From positions 1 to 64,000 of the forward strand of contig NZ_JACOPX010000013.1 in NCBI RefSeq assembly GCF_015461835.1: 64,000 nucleotides of DNA. Reading direction: 5' to 3'. This DNA is from Pseudomonas neuropathica. GTDB taxonomy: Bacteria > Pseudomonadota > Gammaproteobacteria > Pseudomonadales > Pseudomonadaceae. Shown here in pieces: positions 34,507-43,679 of this stretch. Positions within the stretch are counted from its first letter, which is position 1, and every line of letters starts with the position of its first letter. A model generated the notes under the pieces. The model had not been told where the DNA came from, ran no database searches, and worked only from the letters and a program-made list of their open reading frames with translations. A program made the translations under genes and the position numbers.

Positions 34507-35580
34507 TTATGGGGTTGAAAGTCTGGAGTGTTGTTCCAGCGCCCACTCCACATGCTCCCTGACCAACTCTGACGGATAATCCCGTCGAGCCTTCAACGCT
34601 TCCAGCACCGGAATCGTTGAAGGCGCATTGCCCAATCCTACCGCCAGATTCCTCAACCAGCGCTCATAGCCCGCCCGCCGCAACGGCGAACCTTCAGTAC
34701 TGCTCAAAAACTTCTCTTCATCCCACAAAAACAGCTCCGCTAATTCGGCATTGTCGAGATTGTGCCGTGGCTTGAAATCGCTTTCCCCTGAGGGCTTGGC
34801 GAAGCGGTTCCACGGGCAGACGATCTGGCAGTCATCACAGCCGAACACACGATTGCCAATCAGCGGCCGCAGATCCTCGGGGATTGCGGTTTTCAGCTCG
34901 ATGGTCAGATAGGAAATGCAGCGCCGCGCGTCCAGCACGTAGGGACCGACGAAAGCATTGGTCGGGCAAATGTCGAGGCACGCGGTGCAGCGGCCGCAAT
35001 GTTCAGTGCTGTGCGGTTCATCCACCGGAAGTGGCAGATCGACAAACAACTCGCTCAGGAAGAAATAGCTGCCGGCCTTGCGATTCAGCACCAGAGTGTT
35101 TTTGCCGATCCAGCCCAGCCCGGCCTGTTCGGCGATGGCTTTTTCCAGCACCGGGGCGCTGTCGACAAACGCGCGGAAACCGAAAGGGCCGATCTGCGCT
35201 TGAATCTTGTCGGCCAATTGCTGCACACGTTTACGGATCAATTTGTGGTAATCGCGGCCCAAGGCATAACGCGACACGTAGGCTTTTTCCGGTTGCGCGA
35301 GCATTTGCGCCATTTGCGTGTCGCCGGGCAGGTAGTCCATGCGCAGCGAGACCACGCGCAACGTGCCCGGCACCAGTTCTTCGGGGTGCGAGCGTTTGCT
35401 GCCATGGGCGCCCATGTAGTCCATTTCGCCGTGGTAGCCGGCCTCGAGCCAGCGCGCGAGGTGCTGCTCATGCTCGGCCAGATCCAGGCCGCTGATGCCG
35501 ACTTGCTGGAAGCCCAGCTCGCGGCCCCAATCCTTGATCGATTGGGCGAGGGCGGGCAGGTCTGTGGTGATGGCGGACAT
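34507..35580 (-). CDS. queG: Epoxyqueuosine reductase
   Basis: A 357-residue cobalamin- and iron-sulfur-dependent enzyme that reduces epoxyqueuosine to queuosine in the anticodon wobble position of certain tRNAs. Two 4Fe-4S motifs are visible: HCGRCTACLDICPTNAF near residue 190 and FGCDDCQIVCPWN near residue 242. LGWIGKNTLVLN near residue 145 is family-typical. The C-terminal HEAT-like part has LRNLAVGLGNA. The start at 35580 (MSAITTDLPAL) gives the usual length; an ATG at 35652 lies inside the divergent nnr gene. Confidence 0.95.
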   Translation of the reverse strand: MSAITTDLPALAQSIKDWGRELGFQQVGISGLDLAEHEQHLARWLEAGYHGEMDYMGAHGSKRSHPEELVPGTLRVVSLRMDYLPGDTQMAQMLAQPEKAYVSRYALGRDYHKLIRKRVQQLADKIQAQIGPFGFRAFVDSAPVLEKAIAEQAGLGWIGKNTLVLNRKAGSYFFLSELFVDLPLPVDEPHSTEHCGRCTACLDICPTNAFVGPYVLDARRCISYLTIELKTAIPEDLRPLIGNRVFGCDDCQIVCPWNRFAKPSGESDFKPRHNLDNAELAELFLWDEEKFLSSTEGSPLRRAGYERWLRNLAVGLGNAPSTIPVLEALKARRDYPSELVREHVEWALEQHSRLSTP

Positions 35581-35609
35581 GAGGCGAGAGAAACCGGAGC
35601 TGAGGTGCG

Positions 35610-35615
35610 TATAAT
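35610..35615 (+). promoter_or_regulatory. Candidate -10 box of the nnr operon
   Basis: A perfect TATAAT lies 29 bases before the nnr start in the 63-base divergent queG/nnr gap. No good -35 box is found at the usual spacing, so confidence is limited. Confidence 0.4.
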
Positions 35616-35643
35616 TCTGCCAGACATCGGAGCCCGAAGACGC

Positions 35644-37143
35644 ATGCCGCATACGAAAGATGAATTACCCGACGCGCTGTATGGCGCCGCACAGGTGCGC
35701 GAACTCGATGCACGGCTGATTGCCGCCGGTACGCCGGGCTTCGAATTGATGCAGCGCGCGGCCCATGCGACGTGGCGCGCATTGGTGCGACAGTGGCCTT
35801 CGGCGACTGAACTGACGGTGCTGGCCGGGCATGGCAACAATGCGGGAGACGGTTATCTGGTCGCGGCAATGGCCCAGCGAGCCGGGTTGCTCGTGCGGGT
35901 GTTGGCGGTCGGTGATCCCCGGCAATTGCAGGGCGACGCAGCGTCAGCCCATGCCGAGGCCTCGACGCACGGTGTGGCGATTCAGGGCTGGAGCGCTCAC
36001 AGCGAGTTGCGCGGGGTCATCCTCGATGCCTTGCTCGGCACCGGCCTGAGTGGCGACGTGCGTGAGCCGTATGCCACCGCGATCAATGCGATCAACGTCA
36101 GTGGTTTGCCGGTTGCTGCGGTCGATATCCCTTCCGGATTGTGTGCCGACACTGGGCGAGCGCTGGGTGTCGCGGTCTGTGCCGATCTCACGGTGACCTT
36201 TATTGGTCTGAAGCTTGGGCTTTTCACCGGTGACGCGGCGGATCATGTCGGCGCGCTGCTGTTCAATGATTTGCAGGCGCCAGCGGAAACTTACCGTGAC
36301 ATTCCTGTCCGCGCCCAGCGACTCAATGCCGCTAATCTTCCTCGATTGGCGCCGCGCGCGCCGGCGTCGCACAAGGGCCGTTTTGGCCATGTGCTGCTGA
36401 TCGGTGGCGATCACGGATTTGGCGGGGCAATTCTGCTCAGCACCGAAACGGCTCTGCGCAGCGGCGCGGGCATGGTTTCGCTGGCGACCCGGCCAGAGCA
36501 TGTGCCTGCAGCCCTGACCCGTGTGCCGGAAACTATGGTTCTTGGCACCTCGTCGGCCAATCAGTTGATGGGTTTGCTGGAAAAAGTCTCGACGCTGGTC
36601 GTCGGTCCTGGCCTCGGCCAGGCCAGTTGGGGCCGCGCATTACTGTCGGCGGCGGCCAACGCGGCATTGCCGCAAGTGTGGGATGCCGACGCACTGAACC
36701 TGCTGGCCAGCGGTTTCGTTCAATTGCCCAAGGATTGCGTGATCACCCCGCATCCGGGCGAAGCGGCGCGCTTGCTGGGCATCAGCACCGCCGACGTGCA
36801 GGCGGATCGTCCCGCGGCAGCGTTGGCACTGAGCAAAAAATATACAGCAGTGGTGGTGTTGAAAGGCGCAGGCAGCCTGATTGCGCATCCCGATGGCCGT
36901 TTGGCGCTCTGTCACCAAGGTCATCCGGCCATGGCCACTGCAGGACTCGGCGACGTACTGGCCGGTTTGACCGGTGCGCTGCTGGCGCAGGGCATGGCCG
37001 GTTTTGATGCGGCGTGTCTGGCGGTCTGGCTGCACGCCAATGCCGGTCAGCAACAGGGAAAATTCGGCCGTGGGCTGGCGGCCAGTGATCTGATTCCAGC
37101 CATTCGTCAGTTGTTGGAGGAGCAAGTACCGTGTCTGAAGTAA
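35644..37143 (+). CDS. nnr: Bifunctional NAD(P)H-hydrate epimerase/dehydratase
   Basis: A 499-residue repair enzyme for hydrated NAD(P)H. The N-terminal YjeF epimerase domain has AGHGNNAGDGYLVAAMAQRAG near residue 60 and DALLGTGLSGDVREPY near 130. The C-terminal ADP-dependent dehydratase (ribokinase-like) has GHVLLIGGDHGFGGAI, a VVGPGLGQ block, TPHPGEAARLLG, and GHPAMATAGLGDVLAGLTGA with the catalytic Asp. The start at 35644 was chosen because earlier in-frame ATGs lie in the antisense of queG. It overlaps tsaE by 13 bases and begins the long nnr-to-hfl gene series. Confidence 0.94.
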   Translation: MPHTKDELPDALYGAAQVRELDARLIAAGTPGFELMQRAAHATWRALVRQWPSATELTVLAGHGNNAGDGYLVAAMAQRAGLLVRVLAVGDPRQLQGDAASAHAEASTHGVAIQGWSAHSELRGVILDALLGTGLSGDVREPYATAINAINVSGLPVAAVDIPSGLCADTGRALGVAVCADLTVTFIGLKLGLFTGDAADHVGALLFNDLQAPAETYRDIPVRAQRLNAANLPRLAPRAPASHKGRFGHVLLIGGDHGFGGAILLSTETALRSGAGMVSLATRPEHVPAALTRVPETMVLGTSSANQLMGLLEKVSTLVVGPGLGQASWGRALLSAAANAALPQVWDADALNLLASGFVQLPKDCVITPHPGEAARLLGISTADVQADRPAAALALSKKYTAVVVLKGAGSLIAHPDGRLALCHQGHPAMATAGLGDVLAGLTGALLAQGMAGFDAACLAVWLHANAGQQQGKFGRGLAASDLIPAIRQLLEEQVPCLK

Positions 37144-37601
37144 CCCTGTACCTGGCCGATGAACAGGCCATGAGCGACTTTGGCGCACGGATCGCCCGCG
37201 TGACCCAGGGCCATGGCCTGATTTTTCTCGAAGGCAACCTGGGCATGGGCAAAACCACCCTGTCGCGGGGCATCATTCGCTGCTTGGGCCATGTCGGCGC
37301 GGTGAAAAGTCCGACCTTCACCTTGGTCGAGCCGTACGAGATTGGTGAGATCCGCGCCTTCCACTTCGATCTGTATCGTCTGGTCGATCCGGAAGAACTG
37401 GAGTTTCTCGGCATCCGCGACTACTTCGAAGATGACGCGATGTGCCTGATCGAATGGCCCGATAAAGGTGCAGGCTTTTTGCCAAAGCCTGACCTGACCA
37501 TTACCATTAGCCCGCAAGACAGCGGCCGTTCGCTGAAAATTTTATCCCAGGGCTCGCGTGGCGAGGCCTGGTGTGCCGCTTTGGCGTTGGAATCCAATTA
37601 A
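37131..37601 (+). CDS. tsaE: tRNA threonylcarbamoyladenosine biosynthesis ATPase TsaE
   Basis: A 156-residue ATPase that works with TsaB and TsaD to make the t6A modification on tRNAs reading ANN codons. The Walker A is LEGNLGMGKTTLSRG near residue 34, and VKSPTFTLVEPY follows near residue 60. The Walker B-like region is FHFDLYRLVDPEEL and the C-terminal part has LIEWPDKG. The start is a GTG at 37131 inside the end of nnr, preceded by GGAGGAGCA, a strong ribosome binding site. Confidence 0.95.
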   Translation: MSEVTLYLADEQAMSDFGARIARVTQGHGLIFLEGNLGMGKTTLSRGIIRCLGHVGAVKSPTFTLVEPYEIGEIRAFHFDLYRLVDPEELEFLGIRDYFEDDAMCLIEWPDKGAGFLPKPDLTITISPQDSGRSLKILSQGSRGEAWCAALALESN

Positions 37602-39032
37602 ATGATGGGGTTAGGTATGCGCTTTCGCGCGTTGGTGGCTGCCGCTGGACTGTTGTTGATGGCAGTGACTGTCAACGCTGTGGCCGATTCAAAGGTCAAC
37701 AGCGTGCGCCTGTGGCGGGCGCCGGATAACACGCGACTGGTCTTCGACCTGAGCGGCCCGGTGCAGCACAGCGTGTTTACCCTGACCGCACCGGACCGGC
37801 TGGTGATCGACATCAATGGCGCCACCCTCGGTGCACCGCTGAATGTGCAGACCGCGAACACGCCGATCACCGCAATGCGTTCGGCCCAGCGCACGCCGAC
37901 TGATCTGCGCGTGGTCATCGACCTGAAGAAAGCCGTCACCCCGAAAAGCTTCTCGCTGGCGCCGAACGCGCAGTACGGCAACCGCCTGGTGGTCGACCTG
38001 TTCGATAACCCGGCCGACGCCGCACCGCCGCCTGCGCCGACGCCGCAGGTCGCGACTGTGCCAGCGGTGCCGGTAACCCCGACCGAACCGGCAATCAAGT
38101 TGCCGCCAGCCCCGGCCGGCAAGCGCGACATTATTGTGGTGATCGACGCCGGCCACGGTGGCGAAGACCCGGGCGCATCCGGTTCGCGCGGTCAGCGTGA
38201 GAAAGACGTAGTGCTGCAGATCGCTCGCGAACTGCAGCGTCAGGTCAACGGCATGAAAGGTTTCCGTGCCGAATTGACCCGTACCGGCGACTACTTCATC
38301 CCGTTGCGCGGCCGTACCGAAATCGCTCGCAAGAAAGGCGCCGACCTGTTCGTCTCGATTCATGCTGACGCCGCGCCGTCTGCGGCCGCCTTCGGCGCCT
38401 CGGTGTTTGCCCTGTCTGATCGCGGCGCAACTTCCGAGACCGCGCGTTGGCTGGCCGACAGCGAAAACCGTTCCGACTTGATCGGTGGTGCCGGCAACGT
38501 CAGCCTCGACGACAAGGACCGCATGCTCGCCGGCGTATTGCTCGACCTGTCGATGACCGCTTCGCTGACTTCCAGCCTCAACGTCGGCCAGAAAGTCCTG
38601 ACCAACATCGGCCGCGTCACGCCACTGCACAAACAGCGCGTGGAACAGGCCGGGTTCATGGTGCTGAAGTCGCCGGACATCCCGTCGATTCTGGTCGAAA
38701 CCGGGTTTATCTCCAATGCCAACGAGGCGAACAAACTCTCGGCATCGAGCCACCAGCAAGCATTGGCCCGCTCGATCAGCAGCGGCGTGCGCCAGTTCTT
38801 CCAGCAGAACCCGCCACCGGGCACCTACATTGCCTGGCTGCGTGATTCCGGCAAGATTGCTCAAGGCCCGCGCGATCATCGCGTCGGTCCGGGTGAAACG
38901 CTGGCGATGATCGGCGTGCGCTATCAGGTGTCGCCGGCCACGCTGCGCGCTGCCAATAATCTGAAAAGCGATGAGTTGAAAGTCGGTCAGCACCTGACCA
39001 TTCCTGGCACCGAACTGGCGTCCAAAGAATGA
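37602..39032 (+). CDS. amiB: N-acetylmuramoyl-L-alanine amidase AmiB
   Basis: A periplasmic zinc amidase that cleaves septal peptidoglycan during daughter-cell separation. Order of parts: signal peptide (cleavage near VNAVA), AMIN domain (VNSVRLWRAPDNTRLVFDL), a Pro-rich linker, Amidase_3 catalytic domain from about residue 175 and a C-terminal LysM (HRVGPGETLAMIGVRY). Zinc and catalytic residues lie in IDAGHGGEDPGASG, LFVSIHADA and ILVETGFISN. ATG codons at 37602, 37605 and 37617 are all possible; the last (MRFRALV, 471 residues) has GGGG six bases upstream. It directly abuts tsaE and overlaps mutL by four bases. Confidence 0.95.
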   Translation: MMGLGMRFRALVAAAGLLLMAVTVNAVADSKVNSVRLWRAPDNTRLVFDLSGPVQHSVFTLTAPDRLVIDINGATLGAPLNVQTANTPITAMRSAQRTPTDLRVVIDLKKAVTPKSFSLAPNAQYGNRLVVDLFDNPADAAPPPAPTPQVATVPAVPVTPTEPAIKLPPAPAGKRDIIVVIDAGHGGEDPGASGSRGQREKDVVLQIARELQRQVNGMKGFRAELTRTGDYFIPLRGRTEIARKKGADLFVSIHADAAPSAAAFGASVFALSDRGATSETARWLADSENRSDLIGGAGNVSLDDKDRMLAGVLLDLSMTASLTSSLNVGQKVLTNIGRVTPLHKQRVEQAGFMVLKSPDIPSILVETGFISNANEANKLSASSHQQALARSISSGVRQFFQQNPPPGTYIAWLRDSGKIAQGPRDHRVGPGETLAMIGVRYQVSPATLRAANNLKSDELKVGQHLTIPGTELASKE

Positions 39033-40942
39033 ACGAAATGCTGAACGCTGCCGCGCGCATCGAACTGCTCAGCCCACGGCTGGCGAACCAGATCGCCGCC
39101 GGTGAGGTGGTTGAACGTCCGGCCTCGGTGATCAAGGAACTGCTGGAAAACAGCCTCGATTCCGGCGCCAAGCGTATTGATGTCGATGTCGAGCAGGGCG
39201 GGGTCAAGTTACTGCGGGTGCGTGACGATGGCAGCGGCATCTCTGCCGATGACCTGCCGCTGGCCCTGGCCCGTCACGCCACCAGCAAGATTCGCAACCT
39301 GGAAGACCTTGAACAGGTGATGAGCCTAGGTTTCCGGGGTGAGGCGCTGGCCTCGATCAGCTCCGTGGCGCGCCTGACGCTGACCTCGCGTACTCGCGAT
39401 GCCGATCAAGCCTGGCAAGTCGAAACCGAAGGCCGCGACATGGCACCTCGGGTGCAACCGGCAGCGCATCCGGTCGGCACTTCCGTGGAAGTTCGCGACC
39501 TGTTCTTCAACACCCCGGCGCGACGCAAATTCCTCAAGACCGAAAAAACCGAGTTCGATCACCTGCAAGAAGTGATCAAGCGTCTGGCGCTGGCGCGTTT
39601 CGACGTGGCTTTCCATCTGCGGCATAACGGCAAAACCATTCTCAGCCTGCACGAAGCCCACGATGACGCGGCCCGCGCCCGGCGTGTGGCGGCGATCTGC
39701 GGTTCGGGTTTCCTCGAGCAGGCGCTGCCGATCGAGATCGAGCGCAACGGCTTGCACCTGTGGGGCTGGGTTGGTTTACCGACCTTCAACCGCAGTCAGG
39801 CGGATCTGCAGTATTTCTTTGTGAATGGCCGGGCGGTGCGCGACAAGCTTGTGGCTCACGCCGTGCGTCAGGCCTATCGCGACGTGCTTTTCAACGGCCG
39901 TCACCCGACGTTTGCGCTGTTTTTTGAAGTTGATCCGGCGGCGGTCGACGTCAACGTGCACCCGACCAAACACGAAGTGCGCTTCCGTGACGGGCGCATG
40001 GTGCATGACTTCCTTTATGGCACGTTGCACCGCGCTTTGGGCGACGTGCGTCCGGAAGATCAGCTTGCCGGTTCCGTGACCACAGCTGTCGTGCGGCCAA
40101 CGGGCCTCGATGCCGGTGAGTTCGGCCCGCAGGGTGAAATGCGTCTGGCGGCCAATGCGCTGCTGGAGCAACCGCAGGCGCAGCCGGCGTTCAATACCTC
40201 GTCCGGTGCCAGCGCTGGCGGGGCTTATCAGTATCAATACACGCCACGCCCACAATCAGCGGTACCGCCGGCTGCCGAGGCTCAGGCTGCGTATCGCGAG
40301 TTTTTCGCGCCGCTGCCTGAGGCTAATGCCAACGCACTGCCGGCCGGGCAGGAAGATATTCCTCCGCTGGGTTATGCCTTGGCGCAGTTGAAAGGTATCT
40401 ACATTCTTTCCGAAAACGCCCAAGGGCTGGTGCTGGTGGACATGCATGCCGCCCACGAGCGGATCATGTATGAACGCCTGAAAATCGCCATGGCCAGCGA
40501 GGGCCTCAGTGGGCAGCCATTGTTGGTGCCGGAATCCCTGGCCGTTAGCCAGCGCGAGGCCGATTGCGCTGAAGAGCACGCCGCATGGTTCCAGCGTCTG
40601 GGCTTCGAGCTGCAGCGTCTGGGCCCGGAAACCCTGGCGATCCGCCAAATCCCGGCGTTGTTGAAACAGGCCGAAGCCAACCGTCTGGTCGGCGATGTCC
40701 TGTCGGACTTGATGGAGTACGGCACCAGCGACCGGATTCAGGCACACCTCAACGAATTGCTCGGCACCATGGCCTGCCACGGCGCGATCCGCGCCAACCG
40801 GCGTTTGGCCCTGCCGGAAATGAACGGTTTGCTGCGCGACATGGAAAACACCGAGCGCAGCGGACAATGCAACCATGGCCGACCGACCTGGACCCAATTG
40901 GGCCTGGACGATCTGGACAAACTGTTTCTGCGCGGTCGTTGA
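39029..40942 (+). CDS. mutL: DNA mismatch repair protein MutL
   Basis: A 637-residue MutL, the mediator of methyl-independent mismatch repair in pseudomonads. The N-terminal GHKL ATPase has KELLENSLDSGAKRIDVDVE, RDDGSGI and GFRGEALASI. The C-terminal domain keeps the endonuclease metal motif DMHAAHERIMYE (consensus DQHAxxExxxxE) near residue 475 and CNHGRPTW near the end, so latent nicking activity is expected. The region between, about residues 340-440, is a Gln/Ala/Pro-rich linker. The start overlaps amiB and the stop overlaps miaA (TGATG). Confidence 0.97.
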   Translation: MNEMLNAAARIELLSPRLANQIAAGEVVERPASVIKELLENSLDSGAKRIDVDVEQGGVKLLRVRDDGSGISADDLPLALARHATSKIRNLEDLEQVMSLGFRGEALASISSVARLTLTSRTRDADQAWQVETEGRDMAPRVQPAAHPVGTSVEVRDLFFNTPARRKFLKTEKTEFDHLQEVIKRLALARFDVAFHLRHNGKTILSLHEAHDDAARARRVAAICGSGFLEQALPIEIERNGLHLWGWVGLPTFNRSQADLQYFFVNGRAVRDKLVAHAVRQAYRDVLFNGRHPTFALFFEVDPAAVDVNVHPTKHEVRFRDGRMVHDFLYGTLHRALGDVRPEDQLAGSVTTAVVRPTGLDAGEFGPQGEMRLAANALLEQPQAQPAFNTSSGASAGGAYQYQYTPRPQSAVPPAAEAQAAYREFFAPLPEANANALPAGQEDIPPLGYALAQLKGIYILSENAQGLVLVDMHAAHERIMYERLKIAMASEGLSGQPLLVPESLAVSQREADCAEEHAAWFQRLGFELQRLGPETLAIRQIPALLKQAEANRLVGDVLSDLMEYGTSDRIQAHLNELLGTMACHGAIRANRRLALPEMNGLLRDMENTERSGQCNHGRPTWTQLGLDDLDKLFLRGR

Positions 40943-41913
40943 TGAGCCAGCTTCCTCCAGCGATTTTCCTGATGGGCCCGACTGCTGCGGGCAAGACCGA
41001 TCTGGCCATTGAGCTGACCAAGGTGCTGCCGTGCGAGTTGATCAGTGTCGATTCAGCGCTGGTCTATCGCGGCATGGACATCGGCACGGCCAAACCTTCG
41101 AAAGAACTGCTCGCCGAATATCCGCACCGCTTGATCGATATTCTCGACCCGGCTGAGGCTTATTCGGCTGCGGATTTCCGTCGCGATGCCCTGCAAGCCA
41201 TGGCCGAAATCACCGCGCGCGGAAAAATTCCGCTGCTGGTCGGCGGTACGATGCTCTATTACAAGGCTTTGGTCGAAGGTCTGGCGGATATGCCAGCGGC
41301 CGATGCCGATGTTCGCGCGCAGATCGAAGAAGAGGCTGCACGCCTCGGTTGGCAAGCCTTGCACGATCAATTGGCGATCATTGACCCGGTGTCGGCGGCG
41401 CGCATTCACCCGAACGATCCGCAGCGCTTAAGTCGCGCGCTGGAAGTTTATCGGGTCAGTGGTCAGAGCATGACCGAGCTGCGTCAGCAACAATCTGCGC
41501 AAAGTACTGAAGCAGCCGCTTCGGGACTGCAACAATTGCCCTATACTGTCGCGAACTTGGCCATTGCCCCGGCGAATCGTCAGGTATTGCACGAGCGCAT
41601 TAAACAAAGATTCACAAATATGTTGGAACAGGGGTTCCTCGACGAGGTCGTAGCCCTGCGTAAAAGAAGTGACCTGCATTCGGGGTTGCCGTCTATACGT
41701 GCGGTAGGCTACCGCCAAGTCTGGGACTACCTGGATGGCAAGCTGACGTTGGCCGAAATGCAGGAGCGCGGCATCATCGCCACGCGCCAATTGGCCAAAC
41801 GCCAGTTCACCTGGCTGCGCAGCTGGGAAGATATACACTGGCTGGACAGTCTTGATTGCGACAATCTGCCACGCGCCTTGAAATACCTTGGGACCATCTC
41901 CATATTGAGCTGA
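40942..41913 (+). CDS. miaA: tRNA dimethylallyltransferase
   Basis: A 323-residue enzyme that adds the dimethylallyl group to A37 of tRNAs reading UNN codons. The P-loop is FLMGPTAAGKTDLA at the N-terminus. The substrate-binding block is ISVDSALVYRGMDIGTAKPS, followed by DILDPAEAYSAADFRRD and VGGTMLYYKAL. The C-terminal part has RAVGYRQVWDYLDG and the TRQLAKRQFTWLR helix. Full family length. The last third is less GC-biased; the promoter for hfq probably lies there or in the 95-base gap after it. Confidence 0.97.
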   Translation: MSQLPPAIFLMGPTAAGKTDLAIELTKVLPCELISVDSALVYRGMDIGTAKPSKELLAEYPHRLIDILDPAEAYSAADFRRDALQAMAEITARGKIPLLVGGTMLYYKALVEGLADMPAADADVRAQIEEEAARLGWQALHDQLAIIDPVSAARIHPNDPQRLSRALEVYRVSGQSMTELRQQQSAQSTEAAASGLQQLPYTVANLAIAPANRQVLHERIKQRFTNMLEQGFLDEVVALRKRSDLHSGLPSIRAVGYRQVWDYLDGKLTLAEMQERGIIATRQLAKRQFTWLRSWEDIHWLDSLDCDNLPRALKYLGTISILS

Positions 41914-42008
41914 GTCCTTGCAATTGCCGTCTATCCTTGGGGGTGTGGCGGCCAAAGCCATCTGAATTACCTATTTTTAATTATTGAATCCTTAAAGGAG
42001 TGCGGCAC

Positions 42009-42269
42009 ATGTCAAAAGGGCATTCGCTACAAGACCCTTACTTGAATACTTTACGTAAAGAGAAAGTTGGGGTTTCCATCTACCTGGTCAACGGTATCAA
42101 ACTGCAAGGCACGATCGAGTCGTTCGACCAGTTCGTGATCCTGCTGAAAAACACCGTAAGCCAGATGGTTTACAAACACGCTATCTCGACAGTAGTGCCG
42201 GTTCGTCCAATTCGTCTGCCTAGCGCAACCGAATCCGAAGCAGGTGACGCTGAGCCAGGTAACGCCTGA
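42009..42269 (+). CDS. hfq: RNA chaperone Hfq
   Basis: An 86-residue Sm-like hexameric RNA chaperone that pairs small RNAs with mRNAs and, in pseudomonads, acts with Crc in catabolite repression. Sm1 is VSIYLVNGIKLQGTIESFDQ and Sm2 has the YKHAIS signature. The N-terminal GHSLQDPYLN carries the proximal-face residues. The C-terminal tail is short, as usual for Pseudomonas. The start at 42009 has AAAGGAG 8 bases upstream; an ATG nine bases earlier lacks a suitable spacing. Confidence 0.99.
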   Translation: MSKGHSLQDPYLNTLRKEKVGVSIYLVNGIKLQGTIESFDQFVILLKNTVSQMVYKHAISTVVPVRPIRLPSATESEAGDAEPGNA

Positions 42270-42281
42270 TAGGAGTCTCCT

Positions 42282-43583
42282 TTGTTCTTTGAGCGCCACG
42301 GTGGTGGTGAACGAGTGATCCTCGTTCACTTGGATGGACAGGACCCTGAGGCGCGCGAAGATCCGCAGGAGTTTCAGGAATTGGCTAATTCGGCCGGCGC
42401 CGAGACCGTTGCGTTTTTTAACGTGCCGCGTCATCGGCCAACCGCCAAATTTCTGATCGGCAGCGGCAAGGTCGAGGAACTGCGCGACCTGGTCAAGGCT
42501 GAAGAAGCCGATCTGGTGATTTTCAATCACATCCTCACGCCCAGTCAGGAACGTAACCTCGAACGTGTTTTCGAGTGTCGCGTGATCGACCGTACCGGTC
42601 TGATTCTCGATATTTTCGCCCAACGCGCCCGTACCCATGAAGGCAAGCTCCAGGTCGAACTGGCCCAGCTTGACCACATGAGCACCCGCCTGGTTCGCGG
42701 CTGGACTCACCTTGAGCGTCAGGGTGGCGGCATCGGCATGCGCGGCCCGGGTGAGACTCAGCTGGAAACCGACCGCCGTTTGCTGCGGGTCCGCCTGCGC
42801 CAGATCAAAGGGCGGCTGGAGAAGGTGCGCAGCCAGCGCGAGCAATCGCGACGTGGCCGCTCCCGTGCGGATATCCCTACCGTGTCTTTGGTGGGATATA
42901 CCAACGCCGGCAAATCGACACTCTTCAACAATGTGACGAAATCCGATGTTTACGCGGCCGACCAGTTGTTCGCCACACTGGACCCGACCCTGCGCCGTCT
43001 GGATCTGGACGACCTGGGGCCGATTGTTCTGGCGGATACGGTAGGCTTCATTCGTCACCTGCCGCACAAACTGGTCGAAGCATTTCGGTCTACCCTCGAA
43101 GAGTCGGCCAACTCCGACCTGTTGTTGCACGTGATCGATGCGGCCGAACCGGATCGCATGTTGCAGATCGAGCAGGTGATGGTGGTGCTGGGCGAGATTG
43201 GTGCCCAGGACTTGCCGATACTCGAGGTCTATAACAAACTCGATTTGCTTGAAGGCGTTGAGCCACAAATCCAGCGCGACGAAAACGGCAAGCCCCAGCG
43301 GGTCTGGCTTTCGGCGCGTGATGGCAGTGGTCTGGAATTGCTTGAACAAGCCATTGCCGAATTGCTCGGCAGTGATTTGTTCATCGGCACACTGCGCTTG
43401 CCGCAACGATTCGCCCGACTGCGTGCGCAGTTTTTCGAACTCGGTGCGGTGCAGAAAGAAGAGCATGACGAAGAAGGCATCAGCCTGCTGGCCGTTCGTT
43501 TGCCCCGGGTCGAGCTGAATCGACTGGTAAGCCGCGAAGGATTGCAGCCGATGGAGTTCATCGAGCAACACACTTTGCAATAA
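42282..43583 (+). CDS. hflX: Ribosome-splitting GTPase HflX
   Basis: A 433-residue GTPase that splits stalled or hibernating 70S ribosomes. It starts at a TTG (MFFERHGGGE) with TAGGAG 7 bases upstream. The N-terminal nucleotide-binding region has KFLIGSGKVEEL and VIFNHILTPSQ. A Gly-rich MRGPGETQLE motif follows near residue 150, then G1 VGYTNAGKSTLFN near 205, G3 DTVGFIRHLPH and G4 YNKLDLL. It is 12 bases after hfq, as in the conserved hfq-hflX-hflK-hflC operon. Confidence 0.97.
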   Translation: MFFERHGGGERVILVHLDGQDPEAREDPQEFQELANSAGAETVAFFNVPRHRPTAKFLIGSGKVEELRDLVKAEEADLVIFNHILTPSQERNLERVFECRVIDRTGLILDIFAQRARTHEGKLQVELAQLDHMSTRLVRGWTHLERQGGGIGMRGPGETQLETDRRLLRVRLRQIKGRLEKVRSQREQSRRGRSRADIPTVSLVGYTNAGKSTLFNNVTKSDVYAADQLFATLDPTLRRLDLDDLGPIVLADTVGFIRHLPHKLVEAFRSTLEESANSDLLLHVIDAAEPDRMLQIEQVMVVLGEIGAQDLPILEVYNKLDLLEGVEPQIQRDENGKPQRVWLSARDGSGLELLEQAIAELLGSDLFIGTLRLPQRFARLRAQFFELGAVQKEEHDEEGISLLAVRLPRVELNRLVSREGLQPMEFIEQHTLQ

Positions 43584-43679
43584 AAGCCTGAAGAAGCGGT
43601 TGTGCCGTAACGGCAGGCATTCTGTAGCATTGGTCGGCGCGCCGTGGGTGCGTCTTTGCTTTATCAGATGGAGAGCGCT